From contig CM060857.1 of NCBI GenBank assembly GCA_030737835.1, positions 11,977,496 through 12,041,495 on the forward strand: a stretch of DNA of 64,000 nt. The letters are read 5' to 3'. The translations under genes and the position numbers were made by a program. Below, piece after piece: positions 21,150 through 34,735 of the stretch; positions within the stretch are counted from its first letter, which is position 1, and every line of letters starts with the position of its first letter. Source of the DNA: Acorus gramineus. Lineage: Eukaryota > Streptophyta > Magnoliopsida > Acorales > Acoraceae. Under the pieces are notes generated by a model that did not search any database, was not told the origin of the DNA, and saw only the letters and a program-made list of their open reading frames with translations.

Positions 21150-22600
21150 TCAAATGGCCCTGGCTTTGATGATATCGATGCTCATCTCGCTTGGATCCGT
21201 GGCCTGCAACTCCACCTGAATCCCATCCAGCTCTCTCTTGAATCTATCCTTTGAGCTTGCATACAACATTTTACTCCTCACCCTTGATGTATCAGGGGAC
21301 CTGCACAAGATACACAGGCAATAATAATAGCATCTGCATTTATCCTTTATAACAATTCCAAATTAGATATACTTGTTTTCTATCAACATATGTGTATCTA
21401 TATGCATGTATGCTACCTATGGTGCTACTATGACCAGCTCTACTTTTTAAGATCTTTTCTGTCTCAAGGGGTATAGCATTCATTTAGAAGACATGAATGT
21501 ATGTACCTTGCAAATAAATTAGATTTTTGATATTGTCATTAGTACTTAAAAGACTCTTTTGTGATCTTTCGAGGGGTTTTGTTATGTGATGATGAACTCG
21601 ACTTTATTTGAGAAAATCTCGAATGCACATAATCACCCACATATATTGTGGGTTAGAGAGTACAATGAATTATCCTGGAACACCATAATCACTTACAAAC
21701 CTTGTAGATAAGACTAGCTAGTCCAACTGATTAACGACAGGAAAGATATCCGTCAAACCTAACATCAAGCTTAATTAATCTTGTTAGAACTGGTGATCTT
21801 TTTAATCTACTTAACAAATCTTCTTAGGTGAGATTTTTTTTGGTGTTTATCAAAAGAAATAATTTTGTGGGATTATTAATTTGTTATGTGTAGTTCTTTA
21901 AGTAAACAACTACAAAACCTTTAATTGAACAGGTAGAGTAAATTAAATGACTAGTCTAATTCAACGTAGAGAACCAAAACAACAACCAATGTTGTTCTTC
22001 CACATGATATACACGCATTGTCATATAAAAATTCCATGCAACACAATAATTGAACATGTTAATTAACTAGAATCCAAAATTACCAAGCAATGAAGAAGAT
22101 CTTGCTCTTCTGGCAGTTCTCATCGGTGACGAAGTCGAAGTCGAAGACGGCGTAGCGGCACTCATCGCTGGGCAGGCTGGAGGAGAAGTCATCGTAGGTC
22201 TCGTCGGGGAGGCCCAGCCTCTCGACGGTGACCTGTTGGATCTTCTCCTCGATCTTGAAAACGATGAACCTGTAGTTCCTCTTGGCCTTCAGTTCCAAGA
22301 ATCTCAGTTTGCAGTCATCATGCACAGCCATTCCAGACGCCGAGTTCGCCTGATCATCAAGTGCAACACAAACAACATCAACACGATTTGAGTTTCCACA
22401 TATTTCACGTTTGAAAATCAGAAGATTCTCAAAAACTGATCTAAACACATTTTCAGCGTTTAATCTTTAAACACCCCCCTCCAAACCAAAAAAAAAAAAA
22501 AAAGTTTAATTATTAAAAAGCTAACAAAACGACATTGAATATAGAATTCCAGTGTTTCTATTTCACATCCAGACACAGCCTGAGAGAGTTGGCTTACCAT
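21150..22600 (-). CDS. ADF: Actin-depolymerizing factor (ADF/cofilin)
   Basis: Three exons (minus strand): 22598-22600 (only the ATG), 22084-22349, 21150-21300. They join to 139 residues, the usual plant ADF length. The ATG-only first exon followed at once by an intron (ATG|GTAAGC) is a well-known feature of plant ADF genes and decides the start. The ADF-homology domain covers the protein: [15 protein letters not shown] at the N-terminus with Ser6, the phosphorylation site used by plant CDPKs; [50 protein letters not shown], the long actin-binding helix. The protein severs and depolymerizes actin filaments in the cytoplasm. The subclass cannot be fixed without a phylogeny. No anomaly seen. 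Confidence 0.95.
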
Positions 22601-22639
22601 CTTATGTTTTGTTGCAGTGCGAGATGACCTGAATTGCGA

Positions 22640-22800
22640 GGGAGAAAGAGAGAGAGAGAAAGAGAAAGAGAAAGGAAGGTTTCAAGGAGAGATCCTTTGA
22701 ATGAGGAGGGGACATTTGAGGGAGGAAAAGGAAGGGTGGGAAATGCTAACAAACCTCTCTTACTTGTTGCCACGTTTAGGGACTCCATATATAGATAAGC
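22640..22800 (-). promoter_or_regulatory. ADF promoter and CT-rich leader
   Basis: On the minus strand TATATA lies at about 22786-22793, with a pyrimidine (CT) tract at about 22646-22676 in the probable 5' untranslated region. The transcription start is expected near 22755. Motif-based only. Confidence 0.5.
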
Positions 22801-23643
22801 AATTCGTTTATTTCATTATTTGATTTTTTTTGTGGTTGAATTTCACAACCTTTCTCCGGAGTCTAAATTCCTCAGTTTTGGCAGTTTTGGAAATCTGCGG
22901 ATAGCATTAACGAATTAGTTAGGGTGGGGGCATTATGAATTGGAATTTGATACTCATCTAATGAAGTGATTATTATCATGAAAAATGAAATATATACATA
23001 TCTAGATCATTAATTATTTTTTATGAGGGCATTATGAATTGGAATATGTGTGTTTACCTAGTGAAGTAATTACTATTGATAAAAGTAAAATTTATATCTA
23101 CATAAATCAGTATATTTTTGTTTTGTGAAGTAAATGAAAATTATTAATTTTTTCACTGTTTGAATATACACTGGGAGTGTGTGTATATCAACACCCTCTA
23201 AATTAGTTTTGGTGGGCTGATGTTAGTTTTGGTGTTGTTGATACGAGGAACCATCTGATTGATACCTAAGACCTGTCAAAAGATAATGTCATATAAAATC
23301 TCACTGTATGCTTCATGTATAATTGCAGTTCAGTGTACATTTAATGCAATAAAACATGTAACTTAATTGTTAAAATACGAAACATATACTCTTTTACCCT
23401 CTTCCTCTTGCACAAAAAATAAATTAAAAATACATATATTTCATACTAAAAAAAGATACAAATTAAATAATATAAGACTGTATAAGATTGTGTGTAACAC
23501 CACATGGTTCCCGGTGGTACAAGCTGGAATTTGCTATATTAATTGGTTAAATTGCTCAGAGTGGCATAAACATAGCATAAACATCCAAAAGTTATGCATT
23601 CAGTGAAACTGCAGAATATCCAGTCATGAATACACAACCTCAT
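22801..23643. other. Intergenic between ADF and ZCCHC9-like gene
   Basis: AT-rich. GGGCATTATGAATTGGAAT occurs twice (near 22928 and 23027), a short imperfect direct repeat of about 100 bp. No coding frame supported. Confidence 0.4.
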
Positions 23644-26600
23644 TCAACCTAGAAAATTCACAACTTTTGGACCCTGTTTCTTCTTCTTAGGATTTACATC
23701 ATTGTCCTCCATTATTCCTTTTGAAGAACTCGGCTCGGCTGGAGGACCTATTTTACCTTTTCCGGATTCCGCGAATGTAAAATCATCTTGGAGATCATCT
23801 CCACTGCTAAATTTGGTCACCCTCCCCTGCGGAGCATGTCCTTGTTCACTTGCTGAAATAAGAGAACACGGACCGATCAGAGGAGATATCAAGGTTATGA
23901 GTATTGTTAGGTTCAAGGTGAATGTTGAGTTACATGATGAACAAGAAAATAATATGGTGATTGCAAATAGAGCATCCTGATATTTATGTTCTTGGAAGCT
24001 CGACTGCATTAAATCTTTGTACCAATAACAAATACAAAGACGATACCAGAAAATAGATAAGTCAAAACTTACAGAAGTTTCCTAGACCAGTGGCATTCCT
24101 GGTTCCTTTGTTTGGACAGTCTCTGGCTAAATGTGTCACTCCACCACATATTTTACAAGAACCACCCTGCATAAAGAAAACATTTGCAAAGGTCATTTTG
24201 TGCTAAGAAACAAGGGACCAACACAAATACATGATAAATTTCAATAATTCAGACCTTGTCAAATGATGAACTCATACAACTGGACAGCATGTTGCAAGGA
24301 AAACATACAACACTACATCTTTACCAAATTAACCATGAAACCCATAATCTCTTTGGACTTACTGATGACTTCATTTAAGGAGAGTGCTCTCAGTGTCAGC
24401 TCGCACACAACAGCAGAAGCACATGCTTGCATTTCTTTATAAAAAGGTGATTCAAGCTATATAATGCAACCTATAAATCAAGCGAGTCCAAAATACAATT
24501 TTAAGGATGAAATAAGGGACAACTGGTGATGTGACCAAAAACAAATTAAAGATTTGCATAAGACGCAAAATGATTTTACTCGAGGTGAGTTAACAGACTG
24601 AATCCACTGGTATTATCTGATCTAGCCTACACCTTCAGTTTGAAAGTTGAAACAGCAACAAAACAAGGAATCATATGCAGCATGAGAGAATGAACTTATG
24701 ACCTGTGCACTAATGATTGTATTGCTATTGTGTGAGAAAAAATGCACCTATCACAAAGAAAAATATGCCTGGTTGCCTTCAGATTATCATCCACTACCGG
24801 TTAAGAATGTAAAATCCCATTGGTCTTTCAATTGTGTAGCAATTCATGGTGGAAGCTAAAGAATTAGTCTTGATTTTGTCAACATTATATACACAATATT
24901 ATGCAGCAAATGGTCATCTCTATTTGCCTTGAATCCACAAAGTCTGCAATGAAATTCCAACTAAAACAAAAATTTACCATCTATTGTAAAGCTAGAGCGA
25001 CTTATATAAAGAATAAAGAGTGCAAATTTATAGGATGCACTAGATTGAGAAATATTACCTTTGGATAAATTCCATGTGTATTTCTGGGGCAGTTCTTGCT
25101 TAAGTGTCCATGCTGATTACAGATGAAACAATTGGCAAATTTTGTACCCCCTGAAGAGGGAACACAGGAATTATACCTCCAATCATGAAGAACAGCACAC
25201 GAATATAAATGAGTGAGATAATATAGACATGGGTATGTCTGTTACTCTCTGATGCTGCTATGAGGTGTTAGAGCAATGCACCAGTTAAATAAGTTAATTG
25301 TGCCTAGTTCTTGTCCATAAAGTAATAATACAAAAACAAGAATTGAGTATAGCTAATGTAAAACATTTTATCAGAATATAATAGATTATACACGAAGATA
25401 TCATTCAGTTTCTAACTGCTACTCGAAGATCATTTGTTCTTTTATATTATTTTTAATAAATAACTTTCTTCTCATAAATGTTCTCATTATCTTAAAATAA
25501 AATTCTCATCTCCATCTTATTTCTTTTTTTTTTTGAAAAAAATTTAAGAGCAATCTTATTAGTAAAAGATGCCCCCGAACAAAGGAGATGCTGGAAATCC
25601 ATAAAATAAATATTCAAATCTGAAATGGACATGATGGACAAACACTAACTCTTGTACAATTAAACATATATCATCCATGAAAGTTTATGAATTTTGCTCA
25701 ATTTTGCCTTTGTGTGAAATGTCAGGATATCCTATACATGACAAAGCAACAACTTTATACGTCCTTGAATTATATATTATGCTATCTAATCTTATCCTGT
25801 TTAACAAGCTCACTTCATTTTTCAGTTTGTACCTGCATCAACACCTTTTATCTGTCGGTTGTGAAACCCGTCCTTTATCTCATTACATTACATAATACAT
25901 CCTTGGTCTAGTGCCTGGAGTGTTGTTCATGCCAGAAAGTGACACACGTGCCTACATCTTTACTACAAAAATTGTGTCAAAATATCAAATACATACATGT
26001 AAATGGCAATACATTTGGATATGGAAACCCAGATTGTGTGTTGTCTTGTAAAAAAAAGAAAACCTATCTCACTCATATAGGAATAACCTAGGGTATGGCT
26101 AATTGGCTATCAATAGTTCCACGTGGACTGACCATAAATACTCATGAAATGCAGCATTCTCATGTTAAACTTAAGCCAGGAATCTCTTTACCAATTCGGC
26201 CTAAGAAAATAGGGAAAATATAGAGAACGGCGCAATTTTATAGATACTCAATATCATGACATGGGCACGTTTGTATAAATTGTGTACCTCTCTCATATTT
26301 GATAAACCAATCTCATCAAATCATCTGACAAATCGTCAGTATCCTCTCAAATTCAGTTTAAGACATCCATGCCGAATACCTGCATCAGGCATTCTGACAA
26401 GACTGATCACAAAGAAGAACTTCTGGTTCAAACTACGCACATTAAGAGTTATGCCAGCAAAAAAAAAAAGCATCAAACCCCTTTAATTTGCATCAGGACA
26501 GGCCAGAGTGCTCGACTGTTTCAAACAATATATGTACATGTTGATATTTTTTGTTAAGTTTGTTTTTTGTTTTTCCCCTAGTTAAATCTTCTCCTATCAG

Positions 26601-27360
26601 GAATATTAAGACTTGAACCCAGAACCCCTCAATGAAGAGGGATTACTTTTGCAAACTTCCAATAGGTGGTTCAATCATACACATTTTTTTTTTTTTATGT
26701 AAGCGTTTATCAACCTGGGTCAAAACCCCTAAATGTGATAATATTAATAAATATAAAAACCAGCAGTGGCACTAATAGCACTAAAATATAACAATTTGGG
26801 ACAAAAAAAAAAAAAAAAAAACATCAATAAGGTGCATAGAGGGGTAAATCTGAAATGTACCATCCTGGAGAGGCTGAGAACACTTCGAAAGCGAATGCCC
26901 CGCTTCGCCGCAGTTATAGCAAAGCTTCTTCTCACTGGAATCCCCCTTCTCCGTACAATTCTTCAGGGAGTGCCCTCGTTGTCGACACAGCAGACATATC
27001 TACAAACAACGCAACAATCCCATCAAAAACTCTTATTTTGAATGAATTTTAGAAAAAAGATGTGACCTTGTTCCTCTCCCACTGGGCTTTCTGGGGGCAG
27101 CTCTTGGCGATGTGGTCATGGGCCTTGCATATGAAGCAACTCTCCCCGGGTCTCATCCCTGGGACCCTCAAAGGGTGCTTCTTGCTTCCTGAATTAGGGT
27201 TACTCTTTTTTAGGGTTTGGGTCTTCTTCGCTTTGAGGCTCTTCTTCTTCTTGTTCTTCTTGGTTTCGCTTGGGTCTTTCGGTGGTTCGGGTTTGGGGAA
27301 TAAATCCGGGTGCGCCTCCTTGTAGCGCTTCCGGGCGAGTTTCTGTGCCTTGCTCACCAT
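23644..27360 (-). CDS. CCHC zinc-knuckle protein, ZCCHC9-like
   Basis: Five exons (minus strand): 27067-27360, 26861-26999, 25059-25150, 24073-24166, 23644-23852. They join in frame to 275 residues, close to human ZCCHC9. It starts MVSKAQKLARKRYKEAHPDL; the open frame upstream lacks an ATG. A lysine-rich, nuclear/nucleolar-type N-terminus is followed by five CCHC knuckles: CFICKAHDHIAKSC, CLLCRQRGHSLKNC, CYNCGEAGHSLSKC, CFICNQHGHLSKNC, CKICGGVTHLARDC. The C-terminal tail is hydrophilic and ends KKKKQGPKVVNFLG. CCHC knuckles bind single-stranded RNA, and ZCCHC9 relatives are linked to nucleolar RNA. The role here is inferred from architecture. Introns are long (up to about 1.7 kb) and hold repeat remnants. 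A TGGGCC site II-type motif lies near 27496. Confidence 0.88.
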
Positions 27361-27528
27361 TTTTTTTTTCTTCTTCTTTGGATCGTTCGTTCGGGCTGTC
27401 TCGTCTCTGTTGTCGGAGGTGAGAGGGAGGGCGGCGTTTATCAGAGTCAGTTCGATATACTTTGATGAAGTCAATCACGGCCGTCCGTTTTCTGATGGGC
27501 CACAACTGGTATTTTAACCTGGAGCACT

Positions 27529-28135
27529 AGGATAATGTTACATTCAGCCTCGCTTCTAGCCTCAATTCTAATTTATATATGTTTCAAATTTTTAAAAAAT
27601 AGTATATCTCATCTAATGAAATACATATTTTTATAAAAAAAAATGAAACATATACTCTAATAAATTGCATGGATGCATTTATAAAAATTGTAAAAAAAAT
27701 TCTTTCAAAGCATATGCCTTGTTAACGTGAGCATATGCATCGATAAAAATCTATCGACGCATATAGGGCTGGAATTGGAGCTGGAAATGGATCTGGGTGT
27801 AACAGCGCCCGGAGCGCTGACCCCTCAATTCATTTTGGCAGCGCATATTTCAATCAGGGCGCTGTTATACCAAGATCTATTTCCAGCCCCAATTTTAGCC
27901 CTATATGAGTCAATAGATTTCTATCGATATATATGCTTATATTAACAAGGCATATGCTTTGAAAGAATTTTTTTACATTTTCTATAAATGCATCCATGCA
28001 ATTCATTGGAGTATATGCTTCATTTTTTTACAAAAGCATATACCTCATTAGATGAGGTACACTATTTTTAGAAATTTTGAAATATATGCAGACTGGAATT
28101 GAGGCTGGAAATGAGACTGAATGTAATATTATCCT
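27529..28135. mobile_element. Foldback/MITE-like element with arms of nearly 300 bp
   Basis: The left arm (27529 to about 27815) and right arm (about 27850-28135) are imperfect reverse complements along almost their whole length, with ends AGGATAATGTTACATTCAG and its near-complement. The centre has AACAGCGCCCGGAGCGCTGA and GGGCGCTGTTATACC. The ORF at 27727-27945 spans the centre and is an artefact of the palindrome. No target duplication could be fixed. Confidence 0.75.
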
Positions 28136-28139
28136 TTCA

Positions 28140-28330
28140 AATATTGTATATGACATAAAAAAAATTATTATTTTTTTAATTTGAAAAAATATGTGTTAAT
28201 GTATCTCAGTATATACTTCATTTCATATAACATCGTGCACTTCATTTAAAGAGTGTATGACTTTTAAGAAGAAAAAAAATCAGTGTGGACTGCAATTAAA
28301 CTGCAATAGGAACTGGACGTATCATTTTTT
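28140..28330. repeat. Reverse-oriented relative of the repeat at 19798-20520
   Basis: Its reverse complement begins ATGATACGTCCAG and shares TTGCAGT(T/C)CAC, CATACACTCTTT and TATATGAAATGAAGT with the repeat near 19.8-20.4 kb, but lacks the 482-bp nested element. Confidence 0.6.
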
Positions 28331-28399
28331 TTTAACCTGTTTGTGAGGCAAGTTTATGCGCTTGCATGCATTTCTCAATGTTATATACATCCTCTTTTC

Positions 28400-28620
28400 A
28401 AGCCCAATATTTTAGACAACATATGTTTTGAATTTTTTAAAAATAGCATACCTCATCCAATAAGTTATATGCTTTTATAAAAAAACTGAAGTATTATAGT
28501 TTAATGAATTAAATGAATGCTTTCTTAGAAAAGGTGAAAATGTTCTATCGAAACATATACTTCATTAATGTAAATACATGTTCCGGTGATTTTCTATTGA
28601 TGCACATAGAACTAGAATTA
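28400..28620. repeat. Decayed partial copy of the 27529-28135 foldback arm
   Basis: Shares, in order, the arm's segments: the ACATATG..TTTTGAA start, AAAATAGCATACCTCATC, AAGTTATATGCTTTTATAA, and a TTCTATTGATGCACATAG end near 28600. It is diverged and has no second arm. Confidence 0.5.
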
Positions 28621-31549
28621 GGATTAGAATGGTGGCAGTAGATGGGGGATGAGGGAGGTCTTTGTTGCCCTCATTGTTGTTCGCCCATCTATATCCTAGC
28701 ACCTTACCTTTTTTCTTGATAGAAACTCTTCTCCAAAGTCACCTCATTACTCTTGAAAGCTATGATGCCCCGCACACTCTCACCTAGTGCAGGACAATAA
28801 CCAATAGTGGCTAATTAAACCTTGGTTGTCCATAACCAATAATGCAAACCGAGTTTTGGTAAAGTCGGTAAGCATCTCCTACCTCTGTGAAAGAGGTTAA
28901 ACGATCAGATCCTGTGGAGCACCATTTTTCAAAGAAAAATCAATAGTGATTAATTTTAAAAAGTGGCCCCGCTTGTCCTGAGCTCCCAGCTATGGAACAG
29001 CCCCAAGCTTTCATGCACTCGAATGCCTCCCACGTATTCTCTATTGTTAACCTGTAACTAACATTTTCTTTCTTGGCGATAGGTCCCCACACCCTTCCAC
29101 CTTATCCCATCGTGGGGTGACATACATGTCTCATCTTAGTAATGATCCCCATCAAAATGGACCTTGAAAAGTAATAAATTTGGTTTGCTCCAAATAAAAA
29201 TATAAAAAGGGTCCTCTATTTACACCATTTTTTATAATTACCATCACATAATTTTTTGAATATAATCAAACAAATATTGATTAAAACAAATCATGATAAT
29301 ATATAGAAAAAAATGAAAAAGTTTTTAACAAATAATAGAAAATCGAAAATAACATTATATAAATATTAATAAATTAGTAAAAATAATTTTGAAATGGGAA
29401 CAATATTTAGATAGTGGCCCTGGTCAACTATCACGGTCGCCTAATCTTAGAACCAACTTTGGTTTCATTCATTCTCTAAAATCTTAACCCCTTCCACCCC
29501 CCAACCTCCTCCGTCGCCACATGACCCACATGTCACATCTTGACAACAAGACTTTACACCCTATCATGCTTATCTTATTCAAATGATGAAGCATGTACTT
29601 AGTTTAAAAAAAATATTTCTTCTGATGAAACACATGCATCATTAGTAAAATAGAACTACATTTGAGATTATAAAAAAAAGATTGTATATAACAATATCTT
29701 GTTATCATTGAGATCATATCAACAACCACCTTAACATCATATGCAAACTTGTATACGATCCAACGACCATCTGAAGTCGCTCAAAGAATTTGTTAGTTTC
29801 AAATAGAGAGAACATATATAATTAAGATCTCAGTCAGCACAACGTGCCTCTCAATCTCTTGCCAGCAATGCTTCTGTACCAAGCATGGATTGAAGAAAAT
29901 CAATTAAAGAAAAGAATACGTAGTAAACAAGCAGTCTCAGTCAATGAATCCCACTTGAGTGACACCCACTGCCAACCAACACCATTGATTCCTGCAGGTT
30001 GAAGCCTCCCTTTATAGCATATAATTAAATTCTCATTCACCTTATTAAACTACATAATCTAATAAGTTCAAAGTTTAACACTCACGTGACATTGCGTGAC
30101 AAAGAATAACAACCTTTTCTGTATATTTATGGTCTCTTGATCATGCAAGCACCTGAACTTTCAACCACCACCGTCACTGGCTCACTTTTTTTCGGATCGT
30201 TTTCACGTGCCCACACGCGTAACACCTCACGAGTGAGGGCTTTAGTTTCGCTGTGTGGATGTGAATACCGGGAGACATGCACATGTTTTAATGACCAATG
30301 CTTTAAAAATTGAATTGTTCTTTGAATTGAAAAAATCCCTTCAATTGTTAAATTTAATCAATTTGATTCATTACATTATCATAATATAATAAAAATATTT
30401 AAAATTTTTAAAAATATGAAATGTTTTTAAATTTTTTTTGCATGATTTATCAAGTCTTAAATTTTAGGGTCAGTTTGTCATTCATTCTCGTTCTGTTAGA
30501 ACACTCAAGAAAAAAATTGTATTCAGAATCTTTCATTTCTGTGTTCATTCTTATACATGGTTCTTAATATTTTTGTAAGTTTTTACTTAATATCATAGTA
30601 TGACAACGACGACGACGATGATGATAATAATACAATGCAACCGTGTAACCAGACCCTTACGTGTGATAAGAATCCGGACCGTCCAGATTCACTTTTTGCT
30701 TATAAATTATGTGAACAAAGAGCGAACAGTTTTAATCAACATAGTTGGTTTTTAAAAACCGTTAATTCAACCAGTGCCGGTTAATCCATCAATATCAATT
30801 TTTTATACAATCAAATTTTAAAAATAAACTAAATAAAAGTTTAAAATAGATTAAAATTTAGCCGGTTCAACCAGCAAATCGAACCGGTGTTAAAAGACAC
30901 ATGACCACTTATACCACGGGAAAGAAGAGGCCTGGCTATTCAAGTCCGTTTGATCTGGATAATTAGTAGGGCCATTTTTTGGGTGTACATATTGGATGGT
31001 ATCATATGACCACCACGTGGTTACACTGGGAACAAATTAGGTGCAATCTGCCCAATGAGAGTAGACATTTTGGTAAAATAATGAACATGTGACAATGCGA
31101 AACAATCACGTAAATAGAATATCTAGATGTATAGATATGGAATGCGTGTGATGTGATACAAGACGATTATTCGGCGCGCACAAGCATCGTTGGTGTCCCT
31201 ACCCAGTCACACTGTCGGCTCGGTTCCATCGATCAAACGTTCAATATTGTTTTCCGTGGATTACTTGTTCAATCTTCGCCGTCCAAATCAAGGATTCTCC
31301 GGGCTGTAACTCTTGGTTTTGGATTGGGTTGGAGTTTATTGAATCCAGCCCAGAGAGTAGCGTATGGGCAATGTTTTATGTAATCAATTTGTACGCTAAC
31401 ATGCATTTTATTTATTTTTTTATAGAATATATTTGATGATTAAATTATGACTTCTTATAAAAAAATAAAATGCATATTCTTCTGAATCAAATGCTTAATA
31501 TTTTTTATAATATAATAATATAGAGTATATACTTATTCGATAATTTTAA
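28620..31549. other. Long intergenic stretch, no gene recognised
   Basis: I found no protein-like frame, RNA gene or resolvable transposon. Pyrimidine-rich text near 28640-29160 is more GC-rich than its surroundings but does not translate to anything recognisable. The ORF at 31153-31383 lacks any domain. (GAC/GAT)n at about 30602-30630 is a microsatellite. Confidence 0.4.
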
Positions 31550-32122
31550 AAACAATAATGATTTTTGGGCCCCAACTAATAGACCCCAACCCAAGCCCCA
31601 TGAGGTGACAACCTTGAAATACCTATATTAGCCCTCCTAACTATTCTCCCCGTTTTTTTCAATAACCGTTCAATTAATGCCGAGTTAGTTACGACTTTGA
31701 TACGCACGATAAAAAAAATTTAATGCCTAGCATATGAACCGTTCAAATTTTTTCGGTGTATGAAGATACTTCATTTGCACGATCAAAAAAAAAAAAAATC
31801 ACAGAGTTTTATAAGATTGATATGCTGCAAAGAAAACAAACATCAATTTACATTTTTCGTTCAGACTTTCAACGTTGAAAGAGAGGATTTCATCGTTTTT
31901 CTTTTTTTTTTCGTGCGTTTTTAATGGTGGTGCAAATATCCAGGTTAGGTATTTCGAACCCTCAAAAAATATCACGATTTACATTTATTTTATATCTAGA
32001 TTCAATGGTGGAAGTGAAAACAAGCATCGAAATCATTTTTTTTTTCAGTTGAATCTGTGGAGGTTATTAGAATTGCGCGGATCATATATTTATTTTTGTT
32101 CGCGATCGATTGTGGTGAGACA

Positions 32123-33908
32123 ATGGCGATCCAATCAGGTTAGATTTATATTCCATCTGAATAATTCATATTCGATCTGATTTTTTTATTACTCATTCGA
32201 TTTCCAGATACACGTGTATCTTGATTTTATTTTTCAAGCACGATTTGAAGTTTGACATCTTTTTTATCCATGGATTTGATTAATGTTTATGTGATTCATA
32301 TGTAATTGCTAATTGTCATATATATATATTCCAGTATATGAAGGCTTGAATTACTTTTTTTAAAGTATACGTACTGCTAATTAACATGTTTGGTAATTCA
32401 AAATCCACATGTTTGTTGTTTGGTTTTAAGATACAGCACTGTATCTTAAATTGAATTTGTGACATTTTATTTTTCTCCATGGAATTGATTAATGTTTTAT
32501 CTGATTCATATAAAATTTCTAATTGTCATATAGATATAGATATATATATATATATATATAAAGTATTGAAGGACTTTTTTTAAAGTATATGTACTGCTAA
32601 TTAACATGTTTGGTAATTCAAAATCCACATGGTTGTTGTTTGTTTTTAAGATACAGCATTGTATCTTAAATTGAATTTTATGGAATTGATAAATGTTTAT
32701 CTGATTCATATAAAATTTCTAATTGTCATATAGATATAGATATAGATATATATATATATATATAAAGTATTGAAGGACTTTTTTTAAATTATATGTACTG
32801 CTAACTAACATGTTTGGTTATTCAAAATCCACATGGTTTGGTTTTAAGATACAGCAATGTATCTTAAAATCAATTTTTGACATTTTATTTTCACCATGGA
32901 ATTGATTAATGTTTATGTGATTCATATGTAATTGCTAATTGTCATATATATATATTCCAGTATATGAAGGCTTGAAGGACTTTTTTTAAAGTATATGTAC
33001 TGCTAATTAACATGTTTGGTTATTCAAAATCCACATGTTTGTTGTTTGGTTTTAAGATACAGCACTGTATCTTAAATTGAATTTTTGACATTTTATTTTT
33101 CTCCATGGAATTGATTAATGTTAATCTGATTCATATAAAATTTCTAATTGTCATATAGATATAGATATATATATATATATATGTATAAAAAGTATTGAAG
33201 GACTTTTTTTAAAGTATATGTACTGCTAATTAACATGTTTGGTAATTCAAAATCCACATGTTTGTTGTTTGGTTTTAAGATACAGCATTGTATCTTAAAT
33301 TGAATTTTATGGAATTGATAAATGTTTATCTGATTCATATAAAATTTCTAATTGTCATATAGATATAGATATATATATATATATATATATGTATATAAAG
33401 TATTGAAGGACTTTTTTTAAAGTATATGTACTGCTAATTAACATGTTTGGTAATTCAAAATCCACATGATTGTTGTTTGGTTTTAAGATACAGCATTGTA
33501 TCTTAAAATCAATTTTTGACATTTTATTTTCACCATGGAATTGATTAATGTGTACCTGATTAATATTTAATTGCTAATTGTCATATACGTATATACATAT
33601 AAAGGTTTGAAGGACTATATTTGAAAATATGTACTGCTTTTAACATGTCCGGTAATTCAAAATCCATATGTTTTTGTATTGGTTTTAAGATACACCTGTG
33701 TATCTTAATTTGAATTTTATAACATGTGACTACTTTTCTATTTTCAACAGGCAGTGAGGAGGATTATATGGATGACACATTTGAAGAATCAAATTATTTG
33801 GAAGACATCTACGATTCATGTGAAATGGAAACCAGTTTACCAAAGGAAGTGATTGATTTGGCTGATCAGCAAAATGTGGACGAGATAACATTGTATTTGA
33901 TACAGTGA
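32123..33908 (+). CDS. Predicted 57-residue acidic mini-gene inside element A
   Basis: Exon 1 is 32123-32138 (ATG GCG ATC CAA TCA G|GT) and exon 2 is 33751-33908 (TTTTCAACAG|GC..). They join in frame to MAIQSG followed by SEEDYMDDTFEESNYLEDIY and end QQNVDEITLYLIQ. The product is strongly acidic. The 1.6-kb intron contains seven of the tandem palindrome units. The same exons, with the same predicted product, occur in element B. It may be the remaining 5' end of a longer transposase or captured gene. I see no known domain. Prediction only. Confidence 0.35.
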
Positions 33909-34375
33909 TAGATGTATCTGAATTTGATGGTGTATCTGAAATTTGTATTAGACATCTATGTGAAATGCAAATCAATTTCAAATTGTATGTGGAATGTATG
34001 TCTATTGTGATGTGTATGTGAGACTTTTTATTAGGTATACCTTAACTCAAAAAATGAATCAAATATAATTGGCTACTTCTCCAGCATAGTAGATAATAAC
34101 TATTGAGGTGTGTCTGAATGTGAAATGTGTATCTTAAAACCTGTTTCAAGCACAATTTGAAGTTTGACATTTTATTTCTCCATGGAATTGATTAAAGTTC
34201 ATCTGATTCATATTTAATTTCTAATTGTCATATATATATATATATATGTATATAAAGGCTTGAAGGACTTTTTTTTAAATATATGTACTGCTAATTAACA
34301 TGTTTGGTAATTCAAAATCCACATGGTTTTTGTTTGGTTTTAAGATACAGCACTGTATCTTAAAATGATTTTCAG
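32250..34375. repeat. Tandem array of about 205-bp units with a 20-bp near-palindrome (eight units)
   Basis: The anchor ACATGTTTGGTAATTCAAAA recurs at about 32384, 32604, 32808, 33010, 33233, 33441, 33643 and 34298. Each unit holds a (TA)n run, a GAAGGACTTTTTTTAAA-type stretch and AAGATACAG..CTGTATCTT (9-bp arms around two bases). The mini-gene exon 2 separates the seventh and eighth units. Confidence 0.85.
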
Positions 34376-34379
34376 ATAC

Positions 34380-34735
34380 AAGTATCTGATATTACAGGCT
34401 AATTGCATCATTCGAAGCAGAATATGAATGGTGTGCACAGGAAAACATAAAACATTTGTGATTTTCCAAATCAAGATACACTGTCGAATTTCAGATACAC
34501 AGTATTAACAGAAGAAATTCAGATGCACAGAAGGGAAAATTCAACAACTGAGACAGTTTCTTGATTGGATTCCACATTTGCAAGAAGTGCAAAAAATTAA
34601 TCTAGATACACTGCCGAATTTCAGATACACGATATTAACGGAAGAAATTCAGATGCACGGAAGGAAAAATTTCACAACTGAGACAGTTTCTTGATTGGAT
34701 TCCACATTTGCAAGAAGTGCAAAAAAAAAAATGTG
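34380..34735. repeat. Direct duplication with GATACAC motifs in element A
   Basis: A segment of about 120 bp containing GAATTTCAGATACAC, a GAAGAAATTCAGATGCAC stretch and TTGATTGGATTCCACATTTG occurs twice in a row (about 34480-34600 and 34605-34725). It is also duplicated in element B (46625-46870). Confidence 0.7.

Noticed and set aside
27361-27474. Longer N-terminus of the zinc-knuckle protein
   Set aside because: The first codon is TTG. The lysine run before MVSKAQ comes from a poly-pyrimidine leader read in the opposite strand.
31153-31383. Short ORF MIQDDYSARTS.. upstream of element A
   Set aside because: No domain, no splice or promoter context, and isolated in an intergenic region.
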